64,000 nt of DNA from Candidatus Melainabacteria bacterium (lineage in GTDB: Bacteria > Cyanobacteriota > Vampirovibrionia > Obscuribacterales > Obscuribacteraceae). How positions within the stretch are numbered: the stretch's first letter is position 1; every line of letters starts with the position of its first letter. The notes below the pieces were generated by a model, which was not told the origin of the DNA, did not search any database, and saw only the letters and a program-made list of their open reading frames with translations. Position numbers and translations under genes: made by a program. This document shows positions 15,820 to 23,431 of this stretch, piece after piece. The DNA lies in the NCBI GenBank assembly GCA_016699165.1, contig CP064963.1:1922001-1986000 (forward strand), read 5' to 3'.

Positions 15820-18800
15820 TTATTTTCTGGAGCGATTGCGCTCTGCTTCCATACGTTGACGCTCGCGATCAGCTTCTTGCTGACGTTGTCTTTCGTTGTT
15901 CTGTCTTTGTCTTTCAGCATCAGCCTGGCGTTGACGCTCGGCTTCAGCTTGGTTTTGTTGTTGCTGTTGCTGCTGTTGTTGTTGTCTTTCGTTATCGGCA
16001 CGACGTCTGTCGTTGTCTTGCTGTTGACGATTGTACTGATCTTGATACTGCTCATATCCACGACGGCGCTGATTGTAATAGTTCCAGTAATCAGGACTAC
16101 TGTTGTTTGCTGGAGCTTGTTGTTGATCTTGATCCTGAAATTCATTTTCTGGATTTTCTAAATTTTCTGGATTTTGCGGATCGAAGTTTTGCTCAGCATA
16201 AGGATCTGAATACTGATTGAATTGCGGATTATATTGATCGTACTGCTGATAGCCATTGTATTGCTGGGGATAATAGGGTTGTTGAGCACCAAAAAAGTTC
16301 ATCATTTCTGGTGGCATATTGCGCATCATTCCTGGTGCGAACTGATTCATCAAATTAGGAATTTGATTCATTAGTTGTGGTGGAATACGATTAGCCAGTT
16401 GTGGTGGCAAGAATTGCATTACGTTTGGCATATTCTGATATGGTCTTTGATACGGCATTGGACGCTCGTAGTTTTGTGGTTGCGGCTGATAGCGTGGGCG
16501 TGGGTCCGGCTGTGGCTGCGGAGCGTACTCTTCGTTTCTTGGACGGCGTTCAGTTTGTTGTGGAGCGTTTTGACGATCGCCTACATATCTTAAGAAGATA
16601 CCTTTATCGTATTTCTTGTAGCGCTTGTCACCAAATAAGCTGACGTCCTCGTTGCTATATTTGTTATCGTTAACGGTATTGATTTTATCGCCATTTCTCG
16701 ATTTGACGATACGAATATCGCCAGCTTGACCGGGGCAACGAAGAGCTAGCACATCACCAGGTTGTGCATCTTGCGATGAAACTTGCACCCACTCACCGCT
16801 CTTAAGCATGTTTTGACCCATGTTCCAGGCATCGCCAGAACCGACCCATTTTTTCAGGTTAGGGTGAGCAGCAGCCAAATCTCTTTGCACGGCTCGTGCG
16901 CACCAACCGTAGCTTCCGGTATAGTTTTTGCCAGCTGTTTCGGCAATCAATCTTTGAATAGGCGACAAAGGCACATTGGTTTGAGGACCATCAGTGGTGT
17001 TAGGTCTTCTACCTGGGCGATTTGGTTGGTCGCTGCCAGGTGGTCTCAAAATAAAGAAGCTCTGATAACGTGGATCATAAGTCCAACGCTTGGTGTCGAC
17101 ACCAACAACTACACCAGTTCTAGAACTGTTACTGTAAATTTTCCCGTCTGTGCCAACTATACCTGCATGAGCACCACCTTGTATGTTTCTCCACTGTGTG
17201 CCAGGTGCACGACCGGCAAAAACCACATCACCCGGTTTTGCTTGCGCATAGCTCTTATCTGTCTGAATAACCGTCCAACCTTTTTGTTGCAGTGCATCAA
17301 ACAAGGCGGCATTCATTGTGTGATTTCCGACGTCTGAACCAGCGGCTTTGAGAATGTTGGAAATGGATTCAGCGCAACCAAGATTGGCTCCAGTAGTGCG
17401 CCACATCTGTCTGCCATTTGATTGAACGGCTGCATTTGCAACGGCATCAGCCACTGCTGACGAGTATGTAGGCTGTTCTGGACTATAAGTAGGATTATTT
17501 GGATTATCTGTAGGATACTGATTGCGTCTTGGTGGGTCTGCAACTGTTGGAGTAACATCGCGCTCTGGTGCGCGAACAGCCCACAAGCGACGACCATACT
17601 GCTCTGGTGGAAACGCTTCTTCCATTCTCATGCGAGCCCAGTTGCCGGTGCGACGATCGCAAATATAAACAAATCCGTTTTCGCCTACAATTCCCATCGA
17701 AGCTGTAGGACCACTCTTGCCTTCCCAACCGTCTTGAGTGGCACCGTATATGATATCGCCAGCTCTGAGGTTCTGCAAAGCAGTTGGCTGCCAACCATGA
17801 CGAATGAGGGTCTTGGACAAATCAGCCACACCTGGTGAATGTGCATAATCAAATCCAGCCGCTTTGAGCACTTCGCCGACACTTGTAGCAGAGCCTAATC
17901 TGCCATTCTCGGTCTTATCTGCCCATTCGGAAGACTGCCACAAAGGTCTGCCCACAGAGCGTCTTGCCAAGTCGAAAATTTGAGCCGAGCGATGTTGGCT
18001 ACGAGGACCATCAATAATTTCTGGACCCTGGGTTCTATCATTACCTGGACGGTTGAAATCGCCACGCTCATATTTGGCTTTGTAATACTGCTCCCACTTA
18101 TTTTTGTAATAAGCGTCATAGAACTCATAAACATTCACGCCTGGAGGTGGAACTGGCGGACGCTCGCTTTGAGCATCAAGGGGCTGTCTTGGGTTCACCC
18201 ACTGTTGGGGCATTTGATCCAATCTATATTGATTAGGTTGCATCGGCTGTTCGAACCGAGCGTTCGGGTTGTAGCCGGGCAACATATTTGGATTTGGCTG
18301 ATTGAAATCGCGCTGAACATGTCCTCTAAAAGTAGAGCTGAACTGGTCGAAGTTAATGCGACCGGGCATTTCGGGCTGATTAGGCAACATGGCGTTGGGG
18401 TTATCCATCGCCTGAGGATTGAAATCATTTATAGGTGGCAAACCTTTTGGAGGTCTGAGCACCCAGATTTGGTCTTTATACTGGTCAGCTGGGAAAAGTT
18501 GGTCCATAGTTCCCTGGGTCCAGCGACCACCTTCGCCACCAGTCGAGTAAACAGTGCCGTTTGGTCCGACGATTCCGGCAACTGCATTGTCGTTGCCTTC
18601 GCGCCACTGGGTGGCAGTTTTGCCGCCGATGACCACATCGCCAGGTTTAGCCTGACTCATGCCAACCACTTCCCATCCATTAGCTACAAGCTTATTCAAA
18701 AGATTGGCGGGCTTGGAAGAATCGGCATAGTTGTAGCCGACATCTTGCAAAACGCGCGATACAGCAGCAGCGGAAGCGAAACGACCTTCAGAAACGGAGC

Positions 18801-19359
18801 GCTCATATTTGGTTCCGTGCCACAAAACAGCACCGTTGTAGAACTTGGATGCGTTGATGATTTCCTGAATTTCAGGGCGGTCCGAGACTTGGGTTCTGTT
18901 TAGATTCTCCAAGCGCACTTCTGGACGAAGGCGTTCCTGGGCGAAGAACGGGAAAATGTCGCTTTCGGCATTTTGGACATTGCCATAAAAGCCGGCTTTC
19001 TGGCGAGGGTCGAGTAATCTGGGGTCGAGTCTCAAGTTGCGAGCGTCGAACTTGGGATTCAAAAGCCCCTGGGTGTTAGCCAGTGGCAAGTTGTACGAAT
19101 TGACGGTATTTTCAGGTTGGTTGAGGGTTGCAGGTTTGACAGTCTCAGGCTTGACCACTGGGTTAGCAGCCGGCGCATCGAAAGTGGCGCGGGCAAGAAG
19201 CAAATTGTCGGCGGCGGTTTGAACAACGGTGTCGGTTCTGGTCGTAGGAGAAGCGAAAGTGTCCGAAGCGAGTTTAGAGGCGGTCGAAACCGAAGAATCG
19301 TTCGCCGAGGCTACCTCGGTGACCGCTTCGTTTTTGGCTTGGTTTTCGCCTTCGCTCAT
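15820..19359 (-). CDS. large multi-unit NlpC/P60-CHAP-like protein with Pro/Gln-rich linkers
   Basis: 1179 aa from the ATG at 19359; the frame stays open to a TTG at 19434 (1204 aa), and residue numbers here use the longer form. Four related units: 1 (about 190-330), 2 (480-620), 3 (655-800), 4 (820-950), each with a 'NILKAAG...' helix, a 'KPGDVV' turn and an 'aGIVG.nG.vY' strand. Unit 3 keeps Cys (GCAESISNIL) and His (GGAHAGIVG). Unit 1 has FASAAAVSRVL and NAVAGIVG; unit 2 has GSATSVGEVL and TASMGIVG, so both lack Cys and His. Unit 4 has Cys (YGWCARAV) but GDIRIV where CHAP domains have His. After 960 comes an Asn/Gln/Pro region, then a Gln/Arg coiled tail. No signal peptide. Likely a peptidoglycan-binding or amidase-like structural protein. 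Confidence 0.75.
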   Translation of the reverse strand: MSEGENQAKNEAVTEVASANDSSVSTASKLASDTFASPTTRTDTVVQTAADNLLLARATFDAPAANPVVKPETVKPATLNQPENTVNSYNLPLANTQGLLNPKFDARNLRLDPRLLDPRQKAGFYGNVQNAESDIFPFFAQERLRPEVRLENLNRTQVSDRPEIQEIINASKFYNGAVLWHGTKYERSVSEGRFASAAAVSRVLQDVGYNYADSSKPANLLNKLVANGWEVVGMSQAKPGDVVIGGKTATQWREGNDNAVAGIVGPNGTVYSTGGEGGRWTQGTMDQLFPADQYKDQIWVLRPPKGLPPINDFNPQAMDNPNAMLPNQPEMPGRINFDQFSSTFRGHVQRDFNQPNPNMLPGYNPNARFEQPMQPNQYRLDQMPQQWVNPRQPLDAQSERPPVPPPGVNVYEFYDAYYKNKWEQYYKAKYERGDFNRPGNDRTQGPEIIDGPRSQHRSAQIFDLARRSVGRPLWQSSEWADKTENGRLGSATSVGEVLKAAGFDYAHSPGVADLSKTLIRHGWQPTALQNLRAGDIIYGATQDGWEGKSGPTASMGIVGENGFVYICDRRTGNWARMRMEEAFPPEQYGRRLWAVRAPERDVTPTVADPPRRNQYPTDNPNNPTYSPEQPTYSSAVADAVANAAVQSNGRQMWRTTGANLGCAESISNILKAAGSDVGNHTMNAALFDALQQKGWTVIQTDKSYAQAKPGDVVFAGRAPGTQWRNIQGGAHAGIVGTDGKIYSNSSRTGVVVGVDTKRWTYDPRYQSFFILRPPGSDQPNRPGRRPNTTDGPQTNVPLSPIQRLIAETAGKNYTGSYGWCARAVQRDLAAAHPNLKKWVGSGDAWNMGQNMLKSGEWVQVSSQDAQPGDVLALRCPGQAGDIRIVKSRNGDKINTVNDNKYSNEDVSLFGDKRYKKYDKGIFLRYVGDRQNAPQQTERRPRNEEYAPQPQPDPRPRYQPQPQNYERPMPYQRPYQNMPNVMQFLPPQLANRIPPQLMNQIPNLMNQFAPGMMRNMPPEMMNFFGAQQPYYPQQYNGYQQYDQYNPQFNQYSDPYAEQNFDPQNPENLENPENEFQDQDQQQAPANNSSPDYWNYYNQRRRGYEQYQDQYNRQQQDNDRRRADNERQQQQQQQQQQNQAEAERQRQADAERQRQNNERQRQQEADRERQRMEAERNRSRK

Positions 19360-19514
19360 TTGTGCCGCGTGTCCTTGTCTTTGTTCTTTTACTTTAAAGA
19401 CTGGGGCGCGGTAGCCATATGGTGAAAACCGCAAAGATGGCTGTCAATATCGTAAGATTCCCATGGTTCTGGCAAAATTTAATGAACAAACTAAAATTGG
19501 TCATCCTAGATTAA

Positions 19515-21326
19515 ATGCTCAAGTTCACCCATCAGCTAGCTTTATTACTTTTGGTCCCGATGGTGATCCAGTTATCTTTCTTAGGCGTTATCGATCACGT
19601 CTTGAACGAAGTGGAGCGCGACCGCCAGCAAGAAGCTCGCGCGGTAGACTCGCTCATTCACGTCAATTTAATCTTGAACGACATTTTCATGGCTACAGGC
19701 TCGATGATGATGTTCAAAGCGACCAGTACTGAAAGTTTCGCTTTTGAGTTTCACGAGCTTTTCGAAAACGTACAGACTCACACAAAAGCTCTTAAAGAAA
19801 TTGCCAATTCATCGCCTGAGCGAGCAAAAGAATTAAAAGCATTCGTTGGTATCATCGACGATATCACCGAAGCACTGACAATGGCGGAAGGCATGCCCGA
19901 AGAATCTGTAGATCTTGCCAGTATTCGTATCGTGGGCAAGTTGCAATCTTTCATTCGACGCGTCAATAGCACAGGCTTGCGATTAGTCGAAAAAGAAACG
20001 CAATTGCGTAAGCGTCGCCAAGAAAAACAAGGCGAAGTGCGCGATCAGCTCAAACACACAGTTGAAGGCGCGGCACTTGTAACAGTTGCAATCGCTGCAT
20101 TTATTGCTGTAGGTTTTAGTTTAACTTTTGCAAGACGATTCAACACAATTATGTCCAATACTATGAGTGTTGCCGCAGGAAAACCACTGGCCGAGCCAAT
20201 CAAAGGCTCAGACGAATTAGCTAAACTTGACGGCGTTATTCATACACTCAGTCGCGATTTGACCATCACTCGCGAAAAAGAACGAGCAATGATTGACAAC
20301 ACAGCAGAAATCATTTGCTCATTAGACGAAAACTTGCGTATGTCCGAGTTAAACCCGGCTATTACAAAACGGCTTGGATACCAGCTTGAAGAATTGCTTG
20401 GAAGTAATTTAATTTCGATTATCCACCCAGAAGACAAAGACGAGACTTATTTAAATCTGCAAAAATGTCAGGGAATGGATACTGAAATTTTGTTCGAAGC
20501 TCGCGTCAGAAGCCAGGACGGCAAATTCTATTTTTATGAGTGGACAGCAAAATATGCCCCGCATAACGATTTAATTTTCTGTGTATTGCACGACATCACC
20601 GAGCGCAAAGAAGCTGAAAAACTAAAACAAGAAGTTATGGCCATGGTCAGTCACGATCTTCGCGCACCTCTAACATCATTGAACATGGTATTAGATATGA
20701 TGCTCGAAGGTGTAGTAGGAACACTGAACGACAAGGGCAACAGAATGGTTGTTTTAGCACAGCAGTCTGTGTCTTCGCTAATTAGTATGATTAACGATTT
20801 GCTCGACGTCGAAAAATACGAGTCTGGTGGATTGACTCTAAATTACGAAGACGTGACCATTTCTAAATTAGTCGACAATGCAATCGGCATGATCAAACCG
20901 CAAGCCGATAAGAAAAACATCAAACTAATTCCAAGCTTCGAAGATCGTCAGATAGAAGTCGACGCCGACCGCGTAGTGCGTGTGATCGTCAACCTAGTAG
21001 GCAACGCGATCAAATTCTCGCCCAAAGATTCAAATATAACTGTCGCTGTAAAAACACAAGAAGTTAAGCGCGGCATACACGAACTTGAATTTCAAATCAT
21101 CGACGAAGGTCCTGGTATTCCAGAAGACAAACTCGAAATCGTCTTTGAAAAATTCAAACAAGTAGGCACCGGCAGCGAAGGCGAGAAAAAGGGAACAGGT
21201 CTAGGACTTGCAATCTGTAAAGCAATTGTAGAAGCTCATGGTGGCAGAGTCGGCGTACGCAGTGCGCTTGGCAAAGGCGCCACATTCTGGTTCCAGATTC
21301 CAGACAAGCGTATCGATAAGGCATAA
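19515..21326 (+). CDS. membrane PAS sensor histidine kinase
   Basis: 603 aa. Two membrane spans (about 8-27 and 186-207) enclose a helical extracytoplasmic sensor. A HAMP-like segment (about 205-260) is followed by PAS (about 264-370, ending CVLHDITERKEAE), HisKA with phospho-acceptor His380 (VMAMVSHDLRAPLTSL), and HATPase boxes N (RVIVNLVGNAIKFSP), G1 (IIDEGPGIP), F (FEKFKQV) and G2 (KGTGLGLAICKAI). A standard two-component sensor. No regulator is adjacent; the OmpR-type regulator at 13991-14662 is a possible partner by proximity only. The protease gene starts four bases after its stop. Confidence 0.93.
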   Translation: MLKFTHQLALLLLVPMVIQLSFLGVIDHVLNEVERDRQQEARAVDSLIHVNLILNDIFMATGSMMMFKATSTESFAFEFHELFENVQTHTKALKEIANSSPERAKELKAFVGIIDDITEALTMAEGMPEESVDLASIRIVGKLQSFIRRVNSTGLRLVEKETQLRKRRQEKQGEVRDQLKHTVEGAALVTVAIAAFIAVGFSLTFARRFNTIMSNTMSVAAGKPLAEPIKGSDELAKLDGVIHTLSRDLTITREKERAMIDNTAEIICSLDENLRMSELNPAITKRLGYQLEELLGSNLISIIHPEDKDETYLNLQKCQGMDTEILFEARVRSQDGKFYFYEWTAKYAPHNDLIFCVLHDITERKEAEKLKQEVMAMVSHDLRAPLTSLNMVLDMMLEGVVGTLNDKGNRMVVLAQQSVSSLISMINDLLDVEKYESGGLTLNYEDVTISKLVDNAIGMIKPQADKKNIKLIPSFEDRQIEVDADRVVRVIVNLVGNAIKFSPKDSNITVAVKTQEVKRGIHELEFQIIDEGPGIPEDKLEIVFEKFKQVGTGSEGEKKGTGLGLAICKAIVEAHGGRVGVRSALGKGATFWFQIPDKRIDKA

Positions 21327-21330
21327 GGCG

Positions 21331-22509
21331 ATGAAAAAACTTGCATTATTTTTGGGACTCGCTGGAATCGTTTCAATCAATCTTCCTGCATGGGCAGCCG
21401 ATGCAGGACCAACAGCGGCTAGTGCCCTGGCAAAATATAACGAGAAAAAATATGTCGAATCCGCAGACGCATTCGAGTCAGTTCTAAAAACTAGTCCACC
21501 CTCTGTTCAACTTTGTTATCACGCAGCTCTCGCCAATTTCGCGGCCAATAGGCGAGGAAGATCCAGACAGCTTTGTCAGTATATCGTCCAAAATTTTGGC
21601 ACCACCCGCGAAGCGAATTTTGCAAAGAAATTATTTCCCGAATTAGCTGTTGCACCGAAATCAGAAACTAAAACAGAAGATAAAACTAAAACAGCTGATG
21701 CGCAGACTGGCGAAAGCAAGTCTAAATCAACTAGAAAAAAGAAAAGCGATGATGACGATGAAGAAGATGCAGAAACACCCAAATTCGCAATAGATAAAAA
21801 TGCTCGCAGAGGTGCATTAGCTTTTACTCCACAACAAATCGCAGCAGACGGTGCGTCAGGAATTGATCAAGCGTTCAATCCCAATTGTTGGTTCGAGGCT
21901 TCAATGGCGGCTCTTGCTGAATTGCCTAAAGGGCAGCGTTTGATTGCAAGCATGATAAAAATTGGTGACGCAAACACCTACATTGTTCGATTTCCAGGAG
22001 ACGGTCAGGAATACAAAATTACCGAACAAGAACTGAGCAAAGTAGGAGTTTCAGACAAATCACTCTGGGCAGCACTTATAGAATGTGCACAAGTAAAGAA
22101 ATTTCCAGATAACGAAGGGTCGCGAGATATTTCAATCGGCATGGGTTGCATCACTGGCTGTAAAGCTCAATCTATCAATCCCACAAAAGAAAGTGCCCAA
22201 GAACTTTCAAGCTTTATTGCTGGTGCTGTTTCTTCTAAAAACCCCATCATTTGCGCTACTGACGCAGGATTTAAAACTGCAAGCCTACCCGACTTAGTAG
22301 TTAATTCTCACGCTTACACAATAATCGGATTCGATGCGGCAAGTGGCATGATTACGATGCGAAATCCGCATGGAAAGCACTCGCGCAAATACACTCTTGC
22401 AGACGATCCTAATCATCGCAAATTCGAATGGGTCGGCAAAGGTGTTTTCAAAATGCATATCTCGCTATTTCAGAAATATTTTGATGAAGTGTGCCGGTCG
22501 TTTATTTAA
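21331..22509 (+). CDS. secreted calpain-like cysteine protease with TPR-like N terminus
   Basis: 392 aa from the ATG at 21331. Signal peptide MKKLALFLGLAGIVSINLPAWA, a TPR-like stretch (about 25-105, ALAKYNEKKYVESADAFESVL), a charged Lys/Asp/Glu linker (110-150), then a papain-fold domain with the calpain triad: Cys186 in NPNCWFEASMAAL, His327 in NSHAYTIIGFD and Asn345 in MRNPHG (calpains: CWxxA, HAYxV, RNPWG). Family C2-type proteolysis outside the cytoplasm is inferred. Four bases separate it from the histidine kinase gene, so the two are co-transcribed. No inhibitor or propeptide is evident beyond the linker. Confidence 0.8.
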   Translation: MKKLALFLGLAGIVSINLPAWAADAGPTAASALAKYNEKKYVESADAFESVLKTSPPSVQLCYHAALANFAANRRGRSRQLCQYIVQNFGTTREANFAKKLFPELAVAPKSETKTEDKTKTADAQTGESKSKSTRKKKSDDDDEEDAETPKFAIDKNARRGALAFTPQQIAADGASGIDQAFNPNCWFEASMAALAELPKGQRLIASMIKIGDANTYIVRFPGDGQEYKITEQELSKVGVSDKSLWAALIECAQVKKFPDNEGSRDISIGMGCITGCKAQSINPTKESAQELSSFIAGAVSSKNPIICATDAGFKTASLPDLVVNSHAYTIIGFDAASGMITMRNPHGKHSRKYTLADDPNHRKFEWVGKGVFKMHISLFQKYFDEVCRSFI

Positions 22510-22516
22510 ATAATAT

Positions 22517-22599
22517 TCGGCGAGGCAGGATTCGAACCTACGTGCTTTTTACAGGCCTGCTCTACAGGCAGGCGCAATCACCCACTCTGCCACTCGCCG
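22517..22599 (-). tRNA. tRNA-Tyr (GUA)
   Basis: 83 nt without encoded CCA. Acceptor stem CGGCGAG/CTCGCCG with discriminator A. The anticodon stem CCTGC/GCAGG closes the loop CTGTAGA, giving anticodon GUA. A long variable arm follows (class II, as expected for bacterial tRNA-Tyr), then T-arm GTAGG-TTCGAAT-CCTGC. It is antisense to and just past the protease gene. Confidence 0.93.
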
Positions 22600-23080
22600 A
22601 CGAAATATTTGCATGCAGCTGCACGCCACTACAGATGGTGACAACTTGCACGCAAAAGTTAATCAAGCTTTGCCAGGTAAATAATTGAAATTCAATTGAA
22701 AGTTTTTGAATATCTACTGAATAAACATAGCAAAGCCAAATGCCTAGCCGCGGTAATAACGGCGCAGTTGCGAGCTTTGATATCGATGTAGATTACGTTT
22801 CATGTTTCAACAATATCACGCTAATTTTCAATAGTCACTATTTTGTCACTTGAAATTACTTGATTTAATCAAGTAATTTAGTTGATTAAGTCAACAAATT
22901 CCGACCAAGAAAAAAGGCTCCTCGCAATGCCGTCGTTTGAGATTCGCCCAAAACAGCCTCTCTATTATCAGAACGGGCTAAGCCCCTTGCCTGTCTGCCT
23001 TTTGAGAATCGGGAAATCGCCAGAGTATTTGGCAAGAGTATCTGGGTAAAATAGCCTATATAGGTGAAAAGTAAGTGGTT
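22600..23080. other. 480-bp intergenic region between tRNA-Tyr and clpS
   Basis: No convincing gene. It holds the two-site palindrome at 22853-22895, and at 22741-22795 a stretch that includes AGCCGCGGTAATA, identical to the 16S rRNA 530-loop core. It should also contain divergent promoters for tRNA-Tyr and clpS-clpA, but I cannot pick a clear -35/-10 pair. Confidence 0.6.
22853..22895. repeat. two-site palindromic element (copy A)
   Basis: TTGATTTAATCAA (22860-22872), a nine-base spacer GTAATTTAG, then TTGATTAAGTCAA (22882-22894). The left site sits in a 27-bp perfect palindrome with 13-base arms (22853-22865, 22867-22879). The same site-spacer-site design recurs at 56531-56567. It looks like a paired operator or a dispersed palindromic repeat. 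It lies about 185 bases upstream of clpS. Confidence 0.65.
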
Positions 23081-23431
23081 ATGAATGAGATCTGGATGAG
23101 CGGCGGACAAGGCACAGGGACTGGCACACACGGCACTCCTGGCACTTCGAGTCAAACCAAAACCAAAGAAAAGGTTAAGAAGCCGCCTCTGTACAAGGTT
23201 TTGTTGCATAACGACGATTACACCACCATGGAATTTGTAGTCTTTATTCTGGTCACAGTGTTTCAAAAAACAGAAGAAGATGCTGTAAGAATCATGCTGG
23301 ATGTCCATCAACAAGGCATCGGAATTGCAGGAGTTTATACCTACGAGATTGCCGAAGCCAAAGTCAAAAAGGTAATTGACACAGCCAGAGAGAACGAATT
23401 CCCCCTAATGTGCAGCACGGAACCCGAATAA
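23081..23431 (+). CDS. clpS: ClpS, ATP-dependent Clp protease adaptor
   Basis: 116 aa from the ATG at 23081 (a GTG at 23075 is in frame). After a Gly/Thr-rich, disordered N-terminal arm comes the ClpS core: PPLYKVLLHNDDYTTMEFVVFIL, where the NDDYT.MEFV segment is the N-degron pocket motif, then DVHQQGIGIAGVYTYEIAEAK. It delivers N-end-rule substrates to ClpA. Its TAA stop overlaps the clpA ATG by one base. Confidence 0.95.
   Translation: MNEIWMSGGQGTGTGTHGTPGTSSQTKTKEKVKKPPLYKVLLHNDDYTTMEFVVFILVTVFQKTEEDAVRIMLDVHQQGIGIAGVYTYEIAEAKVKKVIDTARENEFPLMCSTEPE

Noticed and set aside
15955..15990. CAA/CAG-type short repeat as a possible CRISPR or mobile element
   Set aside because: It is a poly-glutamine coding tract in the tail of the large protein; there are no spacers or repeat-spacer periodicity.
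17980..18903. 307-codon plus-strand open frame
   Set aside because: Fully antisense to the multi-unit NlpC/P60-like gene, with no recognisable domain and no plausible context.
22886..23314. 142-codon minus-strand frame over clpS and its leader
   Set aside because: Lies opposite the clear ClpS coding sequence and has no family features.
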